Shown here: positions 1 to 7,471 of the stretch, piece after piece | Layout of the letters: every line of letters begins with the position of its first letter | Position numbering within the stretch: the stretch's first letter is position 1 | Source of the DNA: a virus | Strand: one strand, 5' to 3' | Length of the DNA stretch: 30,027 nt | Virus record (IMG/VR): IMGVR_UViG_3300047557_000257 | Coordinates: 1-30,027 of that record | The notes under the pieces: generated by a model | What the model saw: the letters and a program-made list of their open reading frames with translations, nothing else | The model's database searches: none | Told to the model about the DNA's origin: nothing | Made by a program: the position numbers and the translations under genes

Positions 1-305
1 ACAAGTTTACCGTCCACCTCGAAGACACGGTCAATCACCATTTTCACAGGTACACCTGCAATCATAGGATTGAGTTCTAGTTCGATAGCCTTAGCACCTT
101 GTGGTGTCTTCCAGATTTTCCAGTTGGCATTAGCCTTACGCCATTGGATGTACTGGTCAACCCATACAGGTCCTTGCTCGTTCCACCAAGCAGCATCTTC
201 CTTATTCGGATTGCTCTTGGTTGCTCGTCCCGCAACGCGGGCTTTATTGAAATCTAAGTCCTTGGTTTCTTTAGCCCAAGCCTCTGTCCATAGTTGATTA
301 GTCAT
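1..305 (-). CDS. PD-(D/E)XK exonuclease, core part (partial, runs off window)
   Basis: An open frame of 101 codons starts at an ATG at 305 and continues past the left edge. It contains WTEAWAKE early on and ends near VKMVIDRVFEVDGKL. The pattern of an acidic/hydrophobic strand (IELEL) followed by an IDRV strand matches the RecB/Cas4-like PD-(D/E)XK nuclease fold as found in actinobacterial phages; the D-x-K active-site strand would lie just outside the window. Such enzymes process DNA ends in phage replication or recombination. The start overlaps the stop of the upstream ORF (298-486) by 8 nt (ATGACTAA), and that ORF encodes what looks like the N-terminus of the same protein in another frame. 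It could be a separate coupled subunit, a frameshift product, or one gene broken by an indel. The family call rests on pattern recognition only. Confidence 0.7.
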   Translation of the reverse strand, partial: MTNQLWTEAWAKETKDLDFNKARVAGRATKSNPNKEDAAWWNEQGPVWVDQYIQWRKANANWKIWKTPQGAKAIELELNPMIAGVPVKMVIDRVFEVDGKL

Positions 306-486
306 TGGCTAGGTCCCACATTTCTGTCGCTGCGTGGAATGCTCTGCCACCTGCAGACCAGACACTCGGTTCCTCAGGTAGTTGCAGTAATCGACCTAGG
401 TAATACTGATACCCACAAGTCAGATAGGTTGTGAATGCTGAGTACGAAATATGGGGTGGCAATGTGTACCCCTGTAATTGAATCAT
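298..486 (-). CDS. PD-(D/E)XK exonuclease, N-terminal part (split gene)
   Basis: This 62-aa ORF carries the typical N-terminal signature of RecB-like phage nucleases: ISYSAFTTYLTCGYQYYLG (about residues 13-31), then P-E-E-P and GGRAFHAATEMWD (about 46-58), the conserved G-x-x-x-H-x-x-x-E stretch. It stops at TAA (298-300) right after that motif, where intact family members continue. The continuation is present in the +1 frame from 305. The start is supported by AGGAG seven bases upstream (minus strand CAGGAGATATAAATG). The cysteine in YLTC is reminiscent of the Cas4-type iron-sulphur ligand, but the other ligands cannot be seen. A 62-aa product alone would lack the catalytic core. A programmed +1 shift near GAC-TAA, coupled reinitiation, or a sequence indel are all possible. 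Confidence 0.65.
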   Translation of the reverse strand: MIQLQGYTLPPHISYSAFTTYLTCGYQYYLGRLLQLPEEPSVWSAGGRAFHAATEMWDLAND

Positions 487-508
487 TTATATCTCCTGTC
501 GTTAGTTA

Positions 509-558
509 CATAGCCCCAGTATGGAGGACAGGAGAGTACTCTACATATCGGGGCTATG
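509..558 (-). other. Hairpin in leader of nuclease operon
   Basis: Perfect 9-bp inverted repeat CATAGCCCC (509-517) / GGGGCTATG (550-558) with a 32-nt interior. The interior can form a further AGTA/TACT pairing and contains the palindrome AGAGTACTCT (533-542). It lies between the predicted promoter (657-698) and the nuclease ATG at 486, so it would be transcribed as part of a long 5' leader. There is no T-tract after it, so it is not a standard terminator. It is not a tRNA: no cloverleaf or T-arm fits. Confidence 0.5.
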
Positions 559-600
559 CAATATTCAGTTGTTAACTTACGTAGAAAGTATAATATATAA

Positions 601-660
601 TATATATTTATATTATATATAAGGGGCTTCGCCCCTATATATTATATATATTATTTATTA
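601..660. other. AT-rich tract with central GC hairpin
   Basis: Almost pure alternating A/T sequence surrounds the compact hairpin AGGGGC-TTC-GCCCCT (622-636), whose stem can be lengthened by the flanking TATATA tracts. The block has no ORF. It overlaps the -10 region of the predicted nuclease promoters and the first transcribed bases. The same design, AT-rich DNA with embedded GC dyads, recurs at 28868-29044. An unwinding or protein-binding site, or a leader RNA structure, are possible roles. Confidence 0.4.
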
Positions 661-698
661 TATAGTAATTATACACTGACTGTCAAAGGTTTTGTCAA
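657..698 (-). promoter_or_regulatory. Twin sigma70-type promoter for nuclease operon
   Basis: Two perfect TTGACA boxes on the minus strand (693-698 and 681-686), part of the direct repeat TTTGACA, face two TATAAT boxes (668-673 and 657-662). Spacings are 19 and 18 bp. The first following gene is the nuclease start at 486, giving a leader of about 165 nt. The position just downstream of the late-operon terminator (714-764) fits an independently controlled, probably host-polymerase-driven unit. Confidence 0.6.
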
Positions 699-713
699 AT
701 TACGACACGCCGA

Positions 714-764
714 TAAAAACAAAAAGAACCCCCTTCCCAAGGTGATTACCTTAGGTCGGGGGTC
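714..764 (-). terminator. Rho-independent terminator of the late operon
   Basis: On the minus strand a long stem is closed by CCCCC/GGGGG (758-762 / 729-733). Inside is an 8-bp pairing CCTAAGGT/ACCTTGGG around a 4-nt loop. It is followed immediately by TTCTTTTTGTTTTT (minus reading of 714-728). It lies about 40 bp after the stop of the last lysis gene, so it ends the structural/lysis transcript. Confidence 0.85.
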
Positions 765-802
765 TTTGTGTCTCTAAAGGGCTTTACAGCCCGTTTACGG
801 GG

Positions 803-988
803 CTAGCGTGCGCCTCTTCCAAACTCTTTAGCCGATGGGTCGAGCCACTTTAGGACGGGTCCGAGGAACCCAGCGAGTGCTGCCATTCCAAGGGTCTTCA
901 AGTCGGTCTCGCCTGCGAGGTAGAGTGCGATAGCAGCAGAGGCTGCAGCACGGAACCAGGTCAGCGATACTTGCTTTAGTGCTTCCAT
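803..988 (-). CDS. Holin-like membrane protein
   Basis: Product of 61 aa with two hydrophobic segments (about residues 12-26 and 30-48) separated by a short polar turn (GETD). The tail is charged and ends FGRGAR. Size, topology and position right after the endolysin fit a small class of phage holins that perforate the cytoplasmic membrane to release the lysin. Actinophage holins with a C-terminal FGRG-type tail are familiar to me. The ATG shares TAATG with the lysin stop, so it is translationally coupled. It is the last gene before the terminator at 714-764. Another small membrane protein of unknown function remains possible. Confidence 0.6.
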   Translation of the reverse strand: MEALKQVSLTWFRAAASAAIALYLAGETDLKTLGMAALAGFLGPVLKWLDPSAKEFGRGAR

Positions 989-1500
989 TATTTTGCCTTT
1001 CGTTTTGTATTGTGAACCTTGCAGCAGGTGCAGACTTCTACTTCTGCTACCTTCTTCTTTGGCTTAGGCTGTAGTTTAGCCTTAACCTGATTCACAATCT
1101 TAGGTTGATTCATCCACCAGAACCAAGGGCTAGTGTCATTAGCCATATCAGGGTGTATAGATATATGTAGATGCTTGACGTGAGGATTACTACCACTGTA
1201 AGGACGATTGCCCAAACGACTCTTGGACTTAGACCATATCTTCTTGTTAAAGATAAGATACTCCACCCTCGGGTCTTCCTTAAATTCTTCAAATAGTTTC
1301 GCACAGTCAATCCCATTCTTCGGGTCGTGTGTCAAGTCGACAGCAAGCCCTGTGTTATGGTCTGAGTTAGGACTCAGTTTTAGATGAGCAGCAGAAGGAA
1401 GTAGCCCATCGCTCGCCTTCATACGCTTCGGTGCAAGAGCAGTCGCCTGTCGCAACAGTGCGACGGCAGCAGGACTCGCGACCTTCACTACACGTTTCAT
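988..1500 (-). CDS. Endolysin, M15/VanY-like peptidase
   Basis: This 170-aa protein contains SDHNTGLAVDLTHDP (H48, D55) and, downstream, HVKHLHISIH (H110/H112). Together these form the zinc-binding H-x6-D ... H-x-H pattern of M15-type peptidases (VanY or D-Ala-D-Ala carboxypeptidase, L-Ala-D-Glu endopeptidase). It is expected to cut peptidoglycan stem peptides at lysis. The C-terminal 35 residues are lysine-rich and hold CTCCKVH (C157, C159, C160, H163), possibly a small metal knuckle or wall-binding tail. There is no signal peptide, so export would rely on the neighbouring holin. The start follows the preceding stop directly and has GAGGAA upstream. Hydrolase class is confident, exact bond specificity is not. 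Confidence 0.8.
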   Translation of the reverse strand: MKRVVKVASPAAVALLRQATALAPKRMKASDGLLPSAAHLKLSPNSDHNTGLAVDLTHDPKNGIDCAKLFEEFKEDPRVEYLIFNKKIWSKSKSRLGNRPYSGSNPHVKHLHISIHPDMANDTSPWFWWMNQPKIVNQVKAKLQPKPKKKVAEVEVCTCCKVHNTKRKAK

Positions 1501-1704
1501 TCATTTCCTCAATGCTTCCTTGACTAAGTCTGTCAGTAGTTCTACTTTTTCCTCAAGCCCATTAACTTTATCCTTAAGACTGGAGCCTCCGTTTGGCTTA
1601 AGTTCATAAAGGTAGTGCTTGACAAGCCATCGCACTAACGCTGCGAAGCCTGTGATTAAAGATAATATAGATACGGCAAGTGCTGCCCAGTCTGCAGGGG
1701 TCAT
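1501..1704 (-). CDS. Small one-TM protein with coiled coil (holin or spanin-like)
   Basis: Of 67 aa, residues about 5-27 form one hydrophobic segment (WAALAVSILSLITGFAALV), followed by a basic stretch and an amphipathic helix (LKDKVNGLEEKVELLTDLVKE) with coiled-coil spacing. The layout resembles class III-type holins or lysis accessory proteins. It lies directly upstream of the lysin (stop at 1501, lysin start at 1500). Start ATG at 1704 follows AAGGA and comes just after the TAA of the 736-aa tail gene. A second membrane protein follows the lysin, so one may be the holin and the other an antiholin or helper. Confidence 0.55.
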   Translation of the reverse strand: MTPADWAALAVSILSLITGFAALVRWLVKHYLYELKPNGGSSLKDKVNGLEEKVELLTDLVKEALRK

Positions 1705-3915
1705 TTATACTGTCCTTATAGTGATAGTGAGGACACCGCCATAACCAGTAAAGCCTCGGTCAGGTGGGGTCTGTCGAGTGAAATTGATTTGTTCGATAAC
1801 GCATTGGCGAGCCTCACCAGTTGTAAGGTCTTGCCAGGTTACAACATCTCCGTCTTCCTCGATTGCTTCTAGGGCTGAGATTCTGTCCTGTGCCCTGCCT
1901 TCGTATCCAACTAGGACGTTGTACTTGTCTGTCTCCACGTCAAAGCAATAGACGGGAAATCTAATTACTCGCTGTCTTGGTGTAGCGATAGTTGACTTAG
2001 CCTGATAGCCCTTGAATATAGGACCTCTAGACGAGTCAGTTCCATCTCTGTACAGAGTGAACTTATAGGCTAGGTATTCCTGAGCAGTAGATGGCTGAGA
2101 TGTAGTTACCTCAACAGGTGGAACAATGGCATCATAAGAGATGACATCGTAGATAGTTCCAAACTCATCAACAGTTTGTAGGCTCATTGAGCCGTAGTCA
2201 AAGTCACCTCTACCAATAAGACGCTTGAAGTTCTTAGGCTCTAGTGTGTTGTACCTGATGTAACCTGTCTGTAGGTAACCTGATGCAACTAACTCTGTCT
2301 CATCTTCAAGATAAGAATAGCCAGCCTTGCCAGTAAAACCAGAGCAGGCTGCTGATGCAATAGTTCCTGATGTTGCTGTGTTGTAAGTAAAGGTGGTAGT
2401 AGTAGTTCCAGTTACTGTGAATGGTCCACCATCTAGGGCAGCATCAACACCGATAACATAGATGATGTCACCAGTAGTTAGTCCGTGTCCTGACGCAGTC
2501 AGGGTAACAACGTTTCCAGTACGAGCCTTGTTGGTTACAGCAGTCTGGCTGCCAGAAGCAGTACAGAAAGCAAGTCTATCTGTCTCACCTAAGAATGCAC
2601 AAGAGGTTGTGTGGTAATTGTTAGTGCTGCTGTAGTAAATGTCGTTTGCATAGGCAAAACGTAGTGGCTCAATCTCATTACTTAAGTCAATACGAACTAA
2701 ACCTGGGTCATCGCCAACAGATGCAGCGCACCACACAAAGTGGTCGCGGGCAGCGAAGTCATAAACTGGTTGGCTTGATTCAAAGATTAGAGGACCATAG
2801 GCAAGCGAGCCATCTTGGTCATTGACCTGAGCAACACGAACACCTTTGCTTGTGCCAATCAACATATAGCCTAGGTAGTAATAAATCTTATGGATTATCT
2901 CACCTGTTGGCATCTCAGCAGCAGTAATGGCTGAGGTCAAGGTTGGCATAGCACCGCTTGATGTAGTCAATGTAAACTTATAGATGTTAGATTGAATACC
3001 ACCAAAGCCTGCAATGTAGATAGCAGGACCTGAGGCTGTGATGCTGGTGAAGATATGGTCAGCATCTCCGTGTGTATACACAGCAGTAGGTAGTGATGAT
3101 GCACTAGATGAGAACTCATAGATGGAGTTATTGACGCACATAACTATACGTTCTTTGACGTACTCCATACAGGCATTTTCTACAGTAATGCCAGCCTGTG
3201 TAAACATAACAGTATTGCTAGTGCTGGCGTTGCCAGTAAGAACCTTCTTGTTTACTTCTAATTTTCCTGTAGGACCAGTATCATTAGTAACCCAGAAGGC
3301 TGTGGTTCCATCATCACAGATGGCGTACACCTTGTCATCAGCACCAGAGTTGTAATCAATGAAGTGGGTCTCAGCGCCCGTTGTATCAATCTTGTCTACA
3401 TCGTAGCCATCGTGCAACAGGACACCGTCGGTTCCATTCCATTGGATAGAACGCAACTGCTGCATTGCTCGTCCCTTAGCAGCACCTGATGTTGTGATTG
3501 GTTCGGTAGTAACGTGAGCCTGAGTGGTGTCTTTAAGCAGGGTTACCTGTCCCTTAGTCCAGACATCTAAACCCTTGCTGTCTTTGTAGCGATAGGTGAT
3601 TCCAGCCTCTCCACCAGTCGGGTCAAAAAAGTTAATCCCCGTTCCTGAATGGAACGAGGACTGACTTCTTATCCACCAACCCGTAAGGGACTGCTCACCA
3701 GGTTCAGTCTGATTATCAAATTGTTCTTTACGGAAAGGAGCAGTTTGTCGGATATATGGATTGCCATCGTTGATGGCATAGATAAATGGCATACCTCCGA
3801 TTGCTACATCATAGGCAACATCGGTGTTCTGCCATACAGAAGTATCGGCTAATACACCTACGTTAACGGCAATCGCACGCGTTGCACGACCTTCGGTAAT
3901 ATCACGACCAGCCAC
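1705..3915 (-). CDS. Large beta-rich tail protein (tail hub/nozzle candidate)
   Basis: A 736-aa protein rich in Thr, Ser, Gly and aromatic residues with many short beta-type segments that read like propeller blades (for example IQWNGTDGVLLHDGYDV and IYIAGFGG). About residues 465-527 form a separable insert (TLTASGHGLTTGDIIYV and onward) like the small beta domains phages insert in virion proteins. It begins with GTG at 3915 behind AGGAG. In a short-tailed phage, an adaptor (306 aa, 10313-11233) plus a large beta-rich protein of this size would match the tail tubular A/B (gp11/gp12-like) pair, but direct similarity to T7 gp12 is not visible to me. A receptor-binding or other minor tail protein is the alternative. 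Virion role likely, exact role uncertain. Confidence 0.5.
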   Translation of the reverse strand: MAGRDITEGRATRAIAVNVGVLADTSVWQNTDVAYDVAIGGMPFIYAINDGNPYIRQTAPFRKEQFDNQTEPGEQSLTGWWIRSQSSFHSGTGINFFDPTGGEAGITYRYKDSKGLDVWTKGQVTLLKDTTQAHVTTEPITTSGAAKGRAMQQLRSIQWNGTDGVLLHDGYDVDKIDTTGAETHFIDYNSGADDKVYAICDDGTTAFWVTNDTGPTGKLEVNKKVLTGNASTSNTVMFTQAGITVENACMEYVKERIVMCVNNSIYEFSSSASSLPTAVYTHGDADHIFTSITASGPAIYIAGFGGIQSNIYKFTLTTSSGAMPTLTSAITAAEMPTGEIIHKIYYYLGYMLIGTSKGVRVAQVNDQDGSLAYGPLIFESSQPVYDFAARDHFVWCAASVGDDPGLVRIDLSNEIEPLRFAYANDIYYSSTNNYHTTSCAFLGETDRLAFCTASGSQTAVTNKARTGNVVTLTASGHGLTTGDIIYVIGVDAALDGGPFTVTGTTTTTFTYNTATSGTIASAACSGFTGKAGYSYLEDETELVASGYLQTGYIRYNTLEPKNFKRLIGRGDFDYGSMSLQTVDEFGTIYDVISYDAIVPPVEVTTSQPSTAQEYLAYKFTLYRDGTDSSRGPIFKGYQAKSTIATPRQRVIRFPVYCFDVETDKYNVLVGYEGRAQDRISALEAIEEDGDVVTWQDLTTGEARQCVIEQINFTRQTPPDRGFTGYGGVLTITIRTV

Positions 3916-3923
3916 TTATTCTC

Positions 3924-4643
3924 CTAGCCTTGTTGTTTAAGTTTTTCTTTCAAATATTCATTAGACCAATACAGTGAGTAGTAGTCATAGTCCACAGAGA
4001 ACCGCTTCATATGCTTGACTAATGCCCCAGTATGGGCGTGCAGTGGAATACCTGCTGCTCTCATACGACGGAAGAAGATGATGTCCTCGCCCACGAAGTG
4101 GTCATCGTTGCCATCACCTGTCTCAAAGAATAATCCTTTGCCAGGGTTAGCCTCACGAATTTTAGGTATGATTGACTTGTGCATTAAGACAAAACCAAAG
4201 CCAGCATTATCAATCTTGACTACCTCATTGTCAGGTAGTGGATGTAGATACTGAATCTGGTATTCGGATATGTCATTGAACAGACAAGGGAATGGCTTCA
4301 TCAGGCTACCCTCATTCTCCTTAGAGATGAAATACACACCACTAACGACAGGGCGATTAACCTTGTCTGCTGTCTTCCATAGTTTAGCCATTGAGTCTAG
4401 GTTCAGCACAATGTCTGAGTCAACCCATAGTAGCCAGTCTGTCTTAATCTTGTCAGCCCAATGGTCAAACAGTACTTGGCGTTGTCTGCCAATCTGATTG
4501 CCTTGAACTCGGATGCTGGTATGTATTGGCATACCGTTGGCTCCGCCAGCAATTACTGCTGTCATTAGTCCTTCAGTAAACTTACCATCGGTGGTGCCGT
4601 TGTCGCACCAACCGATAGCAACTGTATCTGTCTTGCCTATCAT
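3924..4643 (-). CDS. GT-A fold glycosyltransferase
   Basis: Product of 239 aa with family 2-like glycosyltransferase features: IGRQRQVLFDHW (51-62), LLWVDSDIVL with the metal/nucleotide-sugar DSD (75-77), KIDNAGFGFVLMHKS (143-157), and GEDIIFFRRMRAAGI (185-199) with the acceptor-side ED, then a conserved histidine (ALVKH, H211). There are no membrane segments, so it acts in the cytoplasm. Location between adhesin and tail genes suggests it glycosylates a virion protein (fibre or adhesin) or modifies a host surface glycan to block superinfection. Target unknown. The start has AGTAGGGGA upstream. Confidence 0.75.
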   Translation of the reverse strand: MIGKTDTVAIGWCDNGTTDGKFTEGLMTAVIAGGANGMPIHTSIRVQGNQIGRQRQVLFDHWADKIKTDWLLWVDSDIVLNLDSMAKLWKTADKVNRPVVSGVYFISKENEGSLMKPFPCLFNDISEYQIQYLHPLPDNEVVKIDNAGFGFVLMHKSIIPKIREANPGKGLFFETGDGNDDHFVGEDIIFFRRMRAAGIPLHAHTGALVKHMKRFSVDYDYYSLYWSNEYLKEKLKQQG

Positions 4644-4658
4644 CGTCCCCTACTTTCT

Positions 4659-4922
4659 TTAGTTTAATTCAGGTGTTACTTCTTCTACGTCAATCACTGG
4701 TGGCAATATAATGCCAATAGAAATTAAGTACTCATTTGTTGGAGGAGTAAAAGATGTGCCATCATAGGTTGACCACATTACTGGCTTATCTTCTCTAACC
4801 CACACTGCATCATCAAAGCCGTGCTCTTGTGCTATTGCGTCAGCAAGTGCTTCATCTTGTGAAGCAAATACTGCTACTTGTTGTACGCGATTGTCTTTAA
4901 GAAATACATAATGTTGTTCCAT
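4659..4922 (-). CDS. Small protein after the glycine-rich adhesin
   Basis: Start chosen at the ATG at 4922 (MEQHYVFLKDNRV), preceded by TTGGAG, rather than an earlier in-frame codon inside the upstream gene. The 87-aa product is mostly alpha/beta with EALADAIAQEHGF in the middle and an acidic end. It has no membrane segment or known catalytic motif. Similar short ORFs follow other fibre genes in this window, so an assembly-chaperone or capping role is imaginable. Function unknown. Confidence 0.6.
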   Translation of the reverse strand: MEQHYVFLKDNRVQQVAVFASQDEALADAIAQEHGFDDAVWVREDKPVMWSTYDGTSFTPPTNEYLISIGIILPPVIDVEEVTPELN

Positions 4923-4924
4923 AA

Positions 4925-5731
4925 TTAACTCCAATAAGTAACTCGTGCATAACCTGAACCACCTGCGCCACCAGTTCGTTCAGTTGTGTTAGTGTTATTA
5001 CCTGCACCACCACCACCGCCGCCTGTATTGGCTGTTCCTGCCGTTCCGTTTCCAGGATTATTTCCTTCGGAGCCATTACCTCCGCCGCTTGAGCCCTTGC
5101 CAGCGCCAGCAAAACCTTGTCCGCCACCGCCGCCACCACCATAACCTGCTATTCCAATTCCTCCTGGCTCAGCAGTAGATGCATTTGCTGCAGCGCCGCC
5201 TCCACCGCCTTGCGAACCACGCCCTCCACCAGAGCCCTTGTTTGTTCCACCCTGAAAACCAGGAACACCACCAGCGCCACCACCAGGACCACCGCAACTT
5301 GCATTACCAAGTAATGCGCTTCCACCACCACCACAACCGCCATTAGAGCCAGATGATGAGTTTCCTGCAATAATAGACCCTCCACCTCCACCACCAGTCG
5401 CTGTTGCAATAGAACCAAAAGTTGTATCTCCGCCATTTCCACCATTAACCGATGAATTTCCTGCGGTTCCTCCTGCACCAATGGTTACTGTATAAGATTG
5501 TCCAGGGGTAACAGTAATAACCCTTGACACTATACCGCCACCGCCTCCACCGCCACCTGCGCGAGCAACGTTTTGGTTATCTATGCCACCACCACCTCCA
5601 CCACCTGCTACAAGAAATACTTCAACAGCATTTACATTAGAAGGTGTGACAAATGTGCCTGTACTTGTAAACTCTTGAACTTTTTGTGTTAATGTTGCTG
5701 CGCTAGGCGCGGGAAATACTGAGATACCCAT
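4925..5731 (-). CDS. Glycine-rich tail adhesin
   Basis: A 268-aa protein starting with a short beta region (QEFTSTGTFVTPSNVNAVEV) typical of the glycine-rich fibre-tip family. Long glycine runs (up to eight in a row) alternate with Asn, Ser, Ala and aromatic residues, and it ends in SGYARVTYWS. In known phages such sequences form polyglycine type II sandwiches that present hypervariable receptor-binding loops, as in distal adhesins of T-even-type fibres. It would act outside the particle in host recognition. The ordered ends and low-complexity middle support a structured adhesin rather than noise. Variable loops likely determine host range. Confidence 0.7.
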   Translation of the reverse strand: MGISVFPAPSAATLTQKVQEFTSTGTFVTPSNVNAVEVFLVAGGGGGGGIDNQNVARAGGGGGGGGIVSRVITVTPGQSYTVTIGAGGTAGNSSVNGGNGGDTTFGSIATATGGGGGGSIIAGNSSSGSNGGCGGGGSALLGNASCGGPGGGAGGVPGFQGGTNKGSGGGRGSQGGGGGAAANASTAEPGGIGIAGYGGGGGGGQGFAGAGKGSSGGGNGSEGNNPGNGTAGTANTGGGGGGAGNNTNTTERTGGAGGSGYARVTYWS

Positions 5732-5733
5732 AA

Positions 5734-6036
5734 TTACGCTATCTCCACTCCGCTAATATGGAAGTCAACAGATGTTGACGACGCTAAGCCTTTAATAGTT
5801 TGAGTTGCAGGCAATACCTGCTTTAGGTCAAAGAACGCTGAAGTATTAGCAGCAATAGATACGCTACCTAACATATCAATGTCGTTCAGTAGGATGCTTG
5901 CTGTAACTGCAGCCGTTGTCGGGTTGCAGATTACAATGTTTGTCACAACAGCAGTGCTTCCTGCTGGTGTTGTATATAGGGTTGTTGATGTCGTAGCAGC
6001 CGCTGTGCGGGCTAGGACTTTACTTACTGTAGCCAT
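5734..6036 (-). CDS. Small beta-rich virion surface protein
   Basis: The 100-aa product has alternating hydrophobic and Thr/Ser strands: TTLYTTPAGSTAVVTNIVI (20-38), TAAVTASILLNDIDM, and SIAANTSAFFDLKQVL. This resembles small phage decoration or fibre-attached beta-sandwich domains. It has no signal peptide or catalytic residues. It lies between two adhesin genes, so attachment to the fibre or tail is likely. Function is not established. Confidence 0.55.
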   Translation of the reverse strand: MATVSKVLARTAAATTSTTLYTTPAGSTAVVTNIVICNPTTAAVTASILLNDIDMLGSVSIAANTSAFFDLKQVLPATQTIKGLASSTSVDFHISGVEIA

Positions 6037-6042
6037 TAGTTA

Positions 6043-6186
6043 CTACATACCTTTCTCTAGGTTTGTTTGTTGTTCATCCCATACTGTCTTAGGCATTGAG
6101 GTGTATTCTCCGTTGCCTTTGTCAATGATGACGTGTTGGGTGACTTCACCCATTGATTCTACTTCTACAATTTCAATGTTTGTCAT
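6043..6186 (-). CDS. 47-aa protein after fibre gene
   Basis: A short ORF fills the gap between two fibre genes: it starts at ATG 6186, 1 nt beyond the stop codon of the 357-aa gene, and stops with TAG at 6043-6045. The product begins MTNIEIVEVES and continues with VIIDKGNGEYTSMPKTVWD, acidic with one beta hairpin. I recognise similar tiny proteins next to fibre genes in uncultured phages but know no function. A fibre assembly helper or C-terminal tip subunit is a guess. Confidence 0.6.
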   Translation of the reverse strand: MTNIEIVEVESMGEVTQHVIIDKGNGEYTSMPKTVWDEQQTNLEKGM

Positions 6187-6187
6187 T

Positions 6188-7261
6188 TTATAACTCCGCA
6201 CTCAAGCCAACATACGCGCTGGCAGAATTGTTAGCAATTAAAAAGGCTGGTCTATATTGCGTAAAAGAACTAGTTTTAGTGAAGCCTATTTTTGAAATGT
6301 TTGCATTTGATTGATTTGACACAATGGTAACACTTGATGGAGTTCCCGTTAAGGTAACGCCGTCATAAGAACCCAAGTTTGCATAATCTAATGTAGTAGG
6401 CTTAACCCTCATTGTGACAGGATGCTGAATGTAATGTATTGTTGTGTTTGCAGTATCAGCAACTCCACCAGTCGTGTAAGGTTCATAAATCTCGCCGCTA
6501 GTAATTCGGAAGTAATACCGCTGGCACGCCGCTAGTTCGCCCTGCAAAGTTCCAGTTGCGGTTGTAAATGGGGTGGCTACGGAGCCTGCTTCAACCTGAA
6601 CGCCCCAAATATCAAAAGTGTTTTCCTGAATACCTAGAGAACCAGTTCTGGAGTTGTAATCACTTCCCGCAGTAACCCAAAGGTTTAACTGCAAACTTGA
6701 AGTATTTGCTGTTGTTCCAATGGTTTTACCTGAAATGCTAGGAACTATCGTTGTTAAAGTGTAACGAGTCCAAGATGTGGATAATGTTACTTGATTGATA
6801 TAAGTATTGACAGCAGTTGAAGGTGAACCACCTGAACCAAAAGCCTGCGTTAATTCAACAGCAATTTTTGGAGTCCCGCTACCAGATTTAGCCCAAAAAG
6901 AAATGGTAGCAGTTTGATTTGCTAAAGTTCTGACATCCTCAATTTTTTGGCGTAAAAAATAATAGTTGCCGTTTCCTGCGCCAGTATTTGTTACTACACG
7001 ATAATATGTTGAACCTTCATAACCTGTAACTGGTGCCGTACCAGGTGTAAATGTCTGTGACGAATCAGTGATAGTTCCGCTGTTAAATGAACTAACATCC
7101 CATCTATCAAACTTAAATCCTGCAGTATTTGATGCTGAACTAAATCCTCTTTGATTTATAGCAAAATCCCCGTTAATGATTTTGTTCTTACCCGCCACAA
7201 ACGGAGCCACCGCACCACCAGAGTTATCCTGTGTATCTGCTACATCTCTACTTCGTGTCAT
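6188..7261 (-). CDS. Fibre/adhesin with carbohydrate-binding-like domain
   Basis: Product of 357 aa. Residues about 24-54 hold NKIINGDFAINQRG and FDRWDVSS, the entry motif of a beta-sandwich (carbohydrate-binding-module-like) domain frequent in phage tail proteins. The same domain ends near IWGVQVEAGSVATPF (about 225-240). A C-terminal beta region of about 115 residues follows. It likely binds host surface glycans. It starts in a TAATG overlap with the small ORF 7261-7470 and is followed by a 47-aa ORF. No enzymatic motif is seen. Confidence 0.65.
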   Translation of the reverse strand: MTRSRDVADTQDNSGGAVAPFVAGKNKIINGDFAINQRGFSSASNTAGFKFDRWDVSSFNSGTITDSSQTFTPGTAPVTGYEGSTYYRVVTNTGAGNGNYYFLRQKIEDVRTLANQTATISFWAKSGSGTPKIAVELTQAFGSGGSPSTAVNTYINQVTLSTSWTRYTLTTIVPSISGKTIGTTANTSSLQLNLWVTAGSDYNSRTGSLGIQENTFDIWGVQVEAGSVATPFTTATGTLQGELAACQRYYFRITSGEIYEPYTTGGVADTANTTIHYIQHPVTMRVKPTTLDYANLGSYDGVTLTGTPSSVTIVSNQSNANISKIGFTKTSSFTQYRPAFLIANNSASAYVGLSAEL

Positions 7262-7470
7262 TAGTTACCTCCAAGGAGTAGTCGTGCTTCTTCTTCTGTG
7301 ATACCTAGTTTAGCAAGGAGTGCTTGGCGTGCTGTTGCTGCTTCTGCTGCTTTTGCTGCGCGTTCTGCTGCTTCGGCTTGAGCGCGTTCTACTTGAGCAA
7401 TTTCTTCAGAAGTGTAATCTCTCCAAGTTTCTTCGCCAGTTTGTGCATTAACTATTTTTTCTTTATACAT
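7261..7470 (-). CDS. Small helical protein after fibre gene
   Basis: ATG at 7470 (MYKEKIVNAQTGEE), 1 nt beyond the stop codon of the 328-aa fibre gene, is preferred over an upstream start that would overlap that gene by 80 nt; GGGGAG lies 9 nt upstream. The 69-aa product has a short beta start and a long Ala/Glu/Arg helix (about residues 22-50), then LAKLGITEEEARLLLGG. This layout is common among small phage tail-assembly or chaperone-type proteins. Function unknown. Confidence 0.6.
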   Translation of the reverse strand: MYKEKIVNAQTGEETWRDYTSEEIAQVERAQAEAAERAAKAAEAATARQALLAKLGITEEEARLLLGGN

Positions 7471-7471
7471 T

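Noticed and set aside
509-558. Terminator call for the CATAGCCCC hairpin
   Set aside because: No T-tract on either strand after the stem and it lies in the leader of a gene.
5149-5481. 110-codon minus ORF within the glycine-rich gene
   Set aside because: Alternative frame of the glycine-rich repeats; composition is a shadow of GGN codons.
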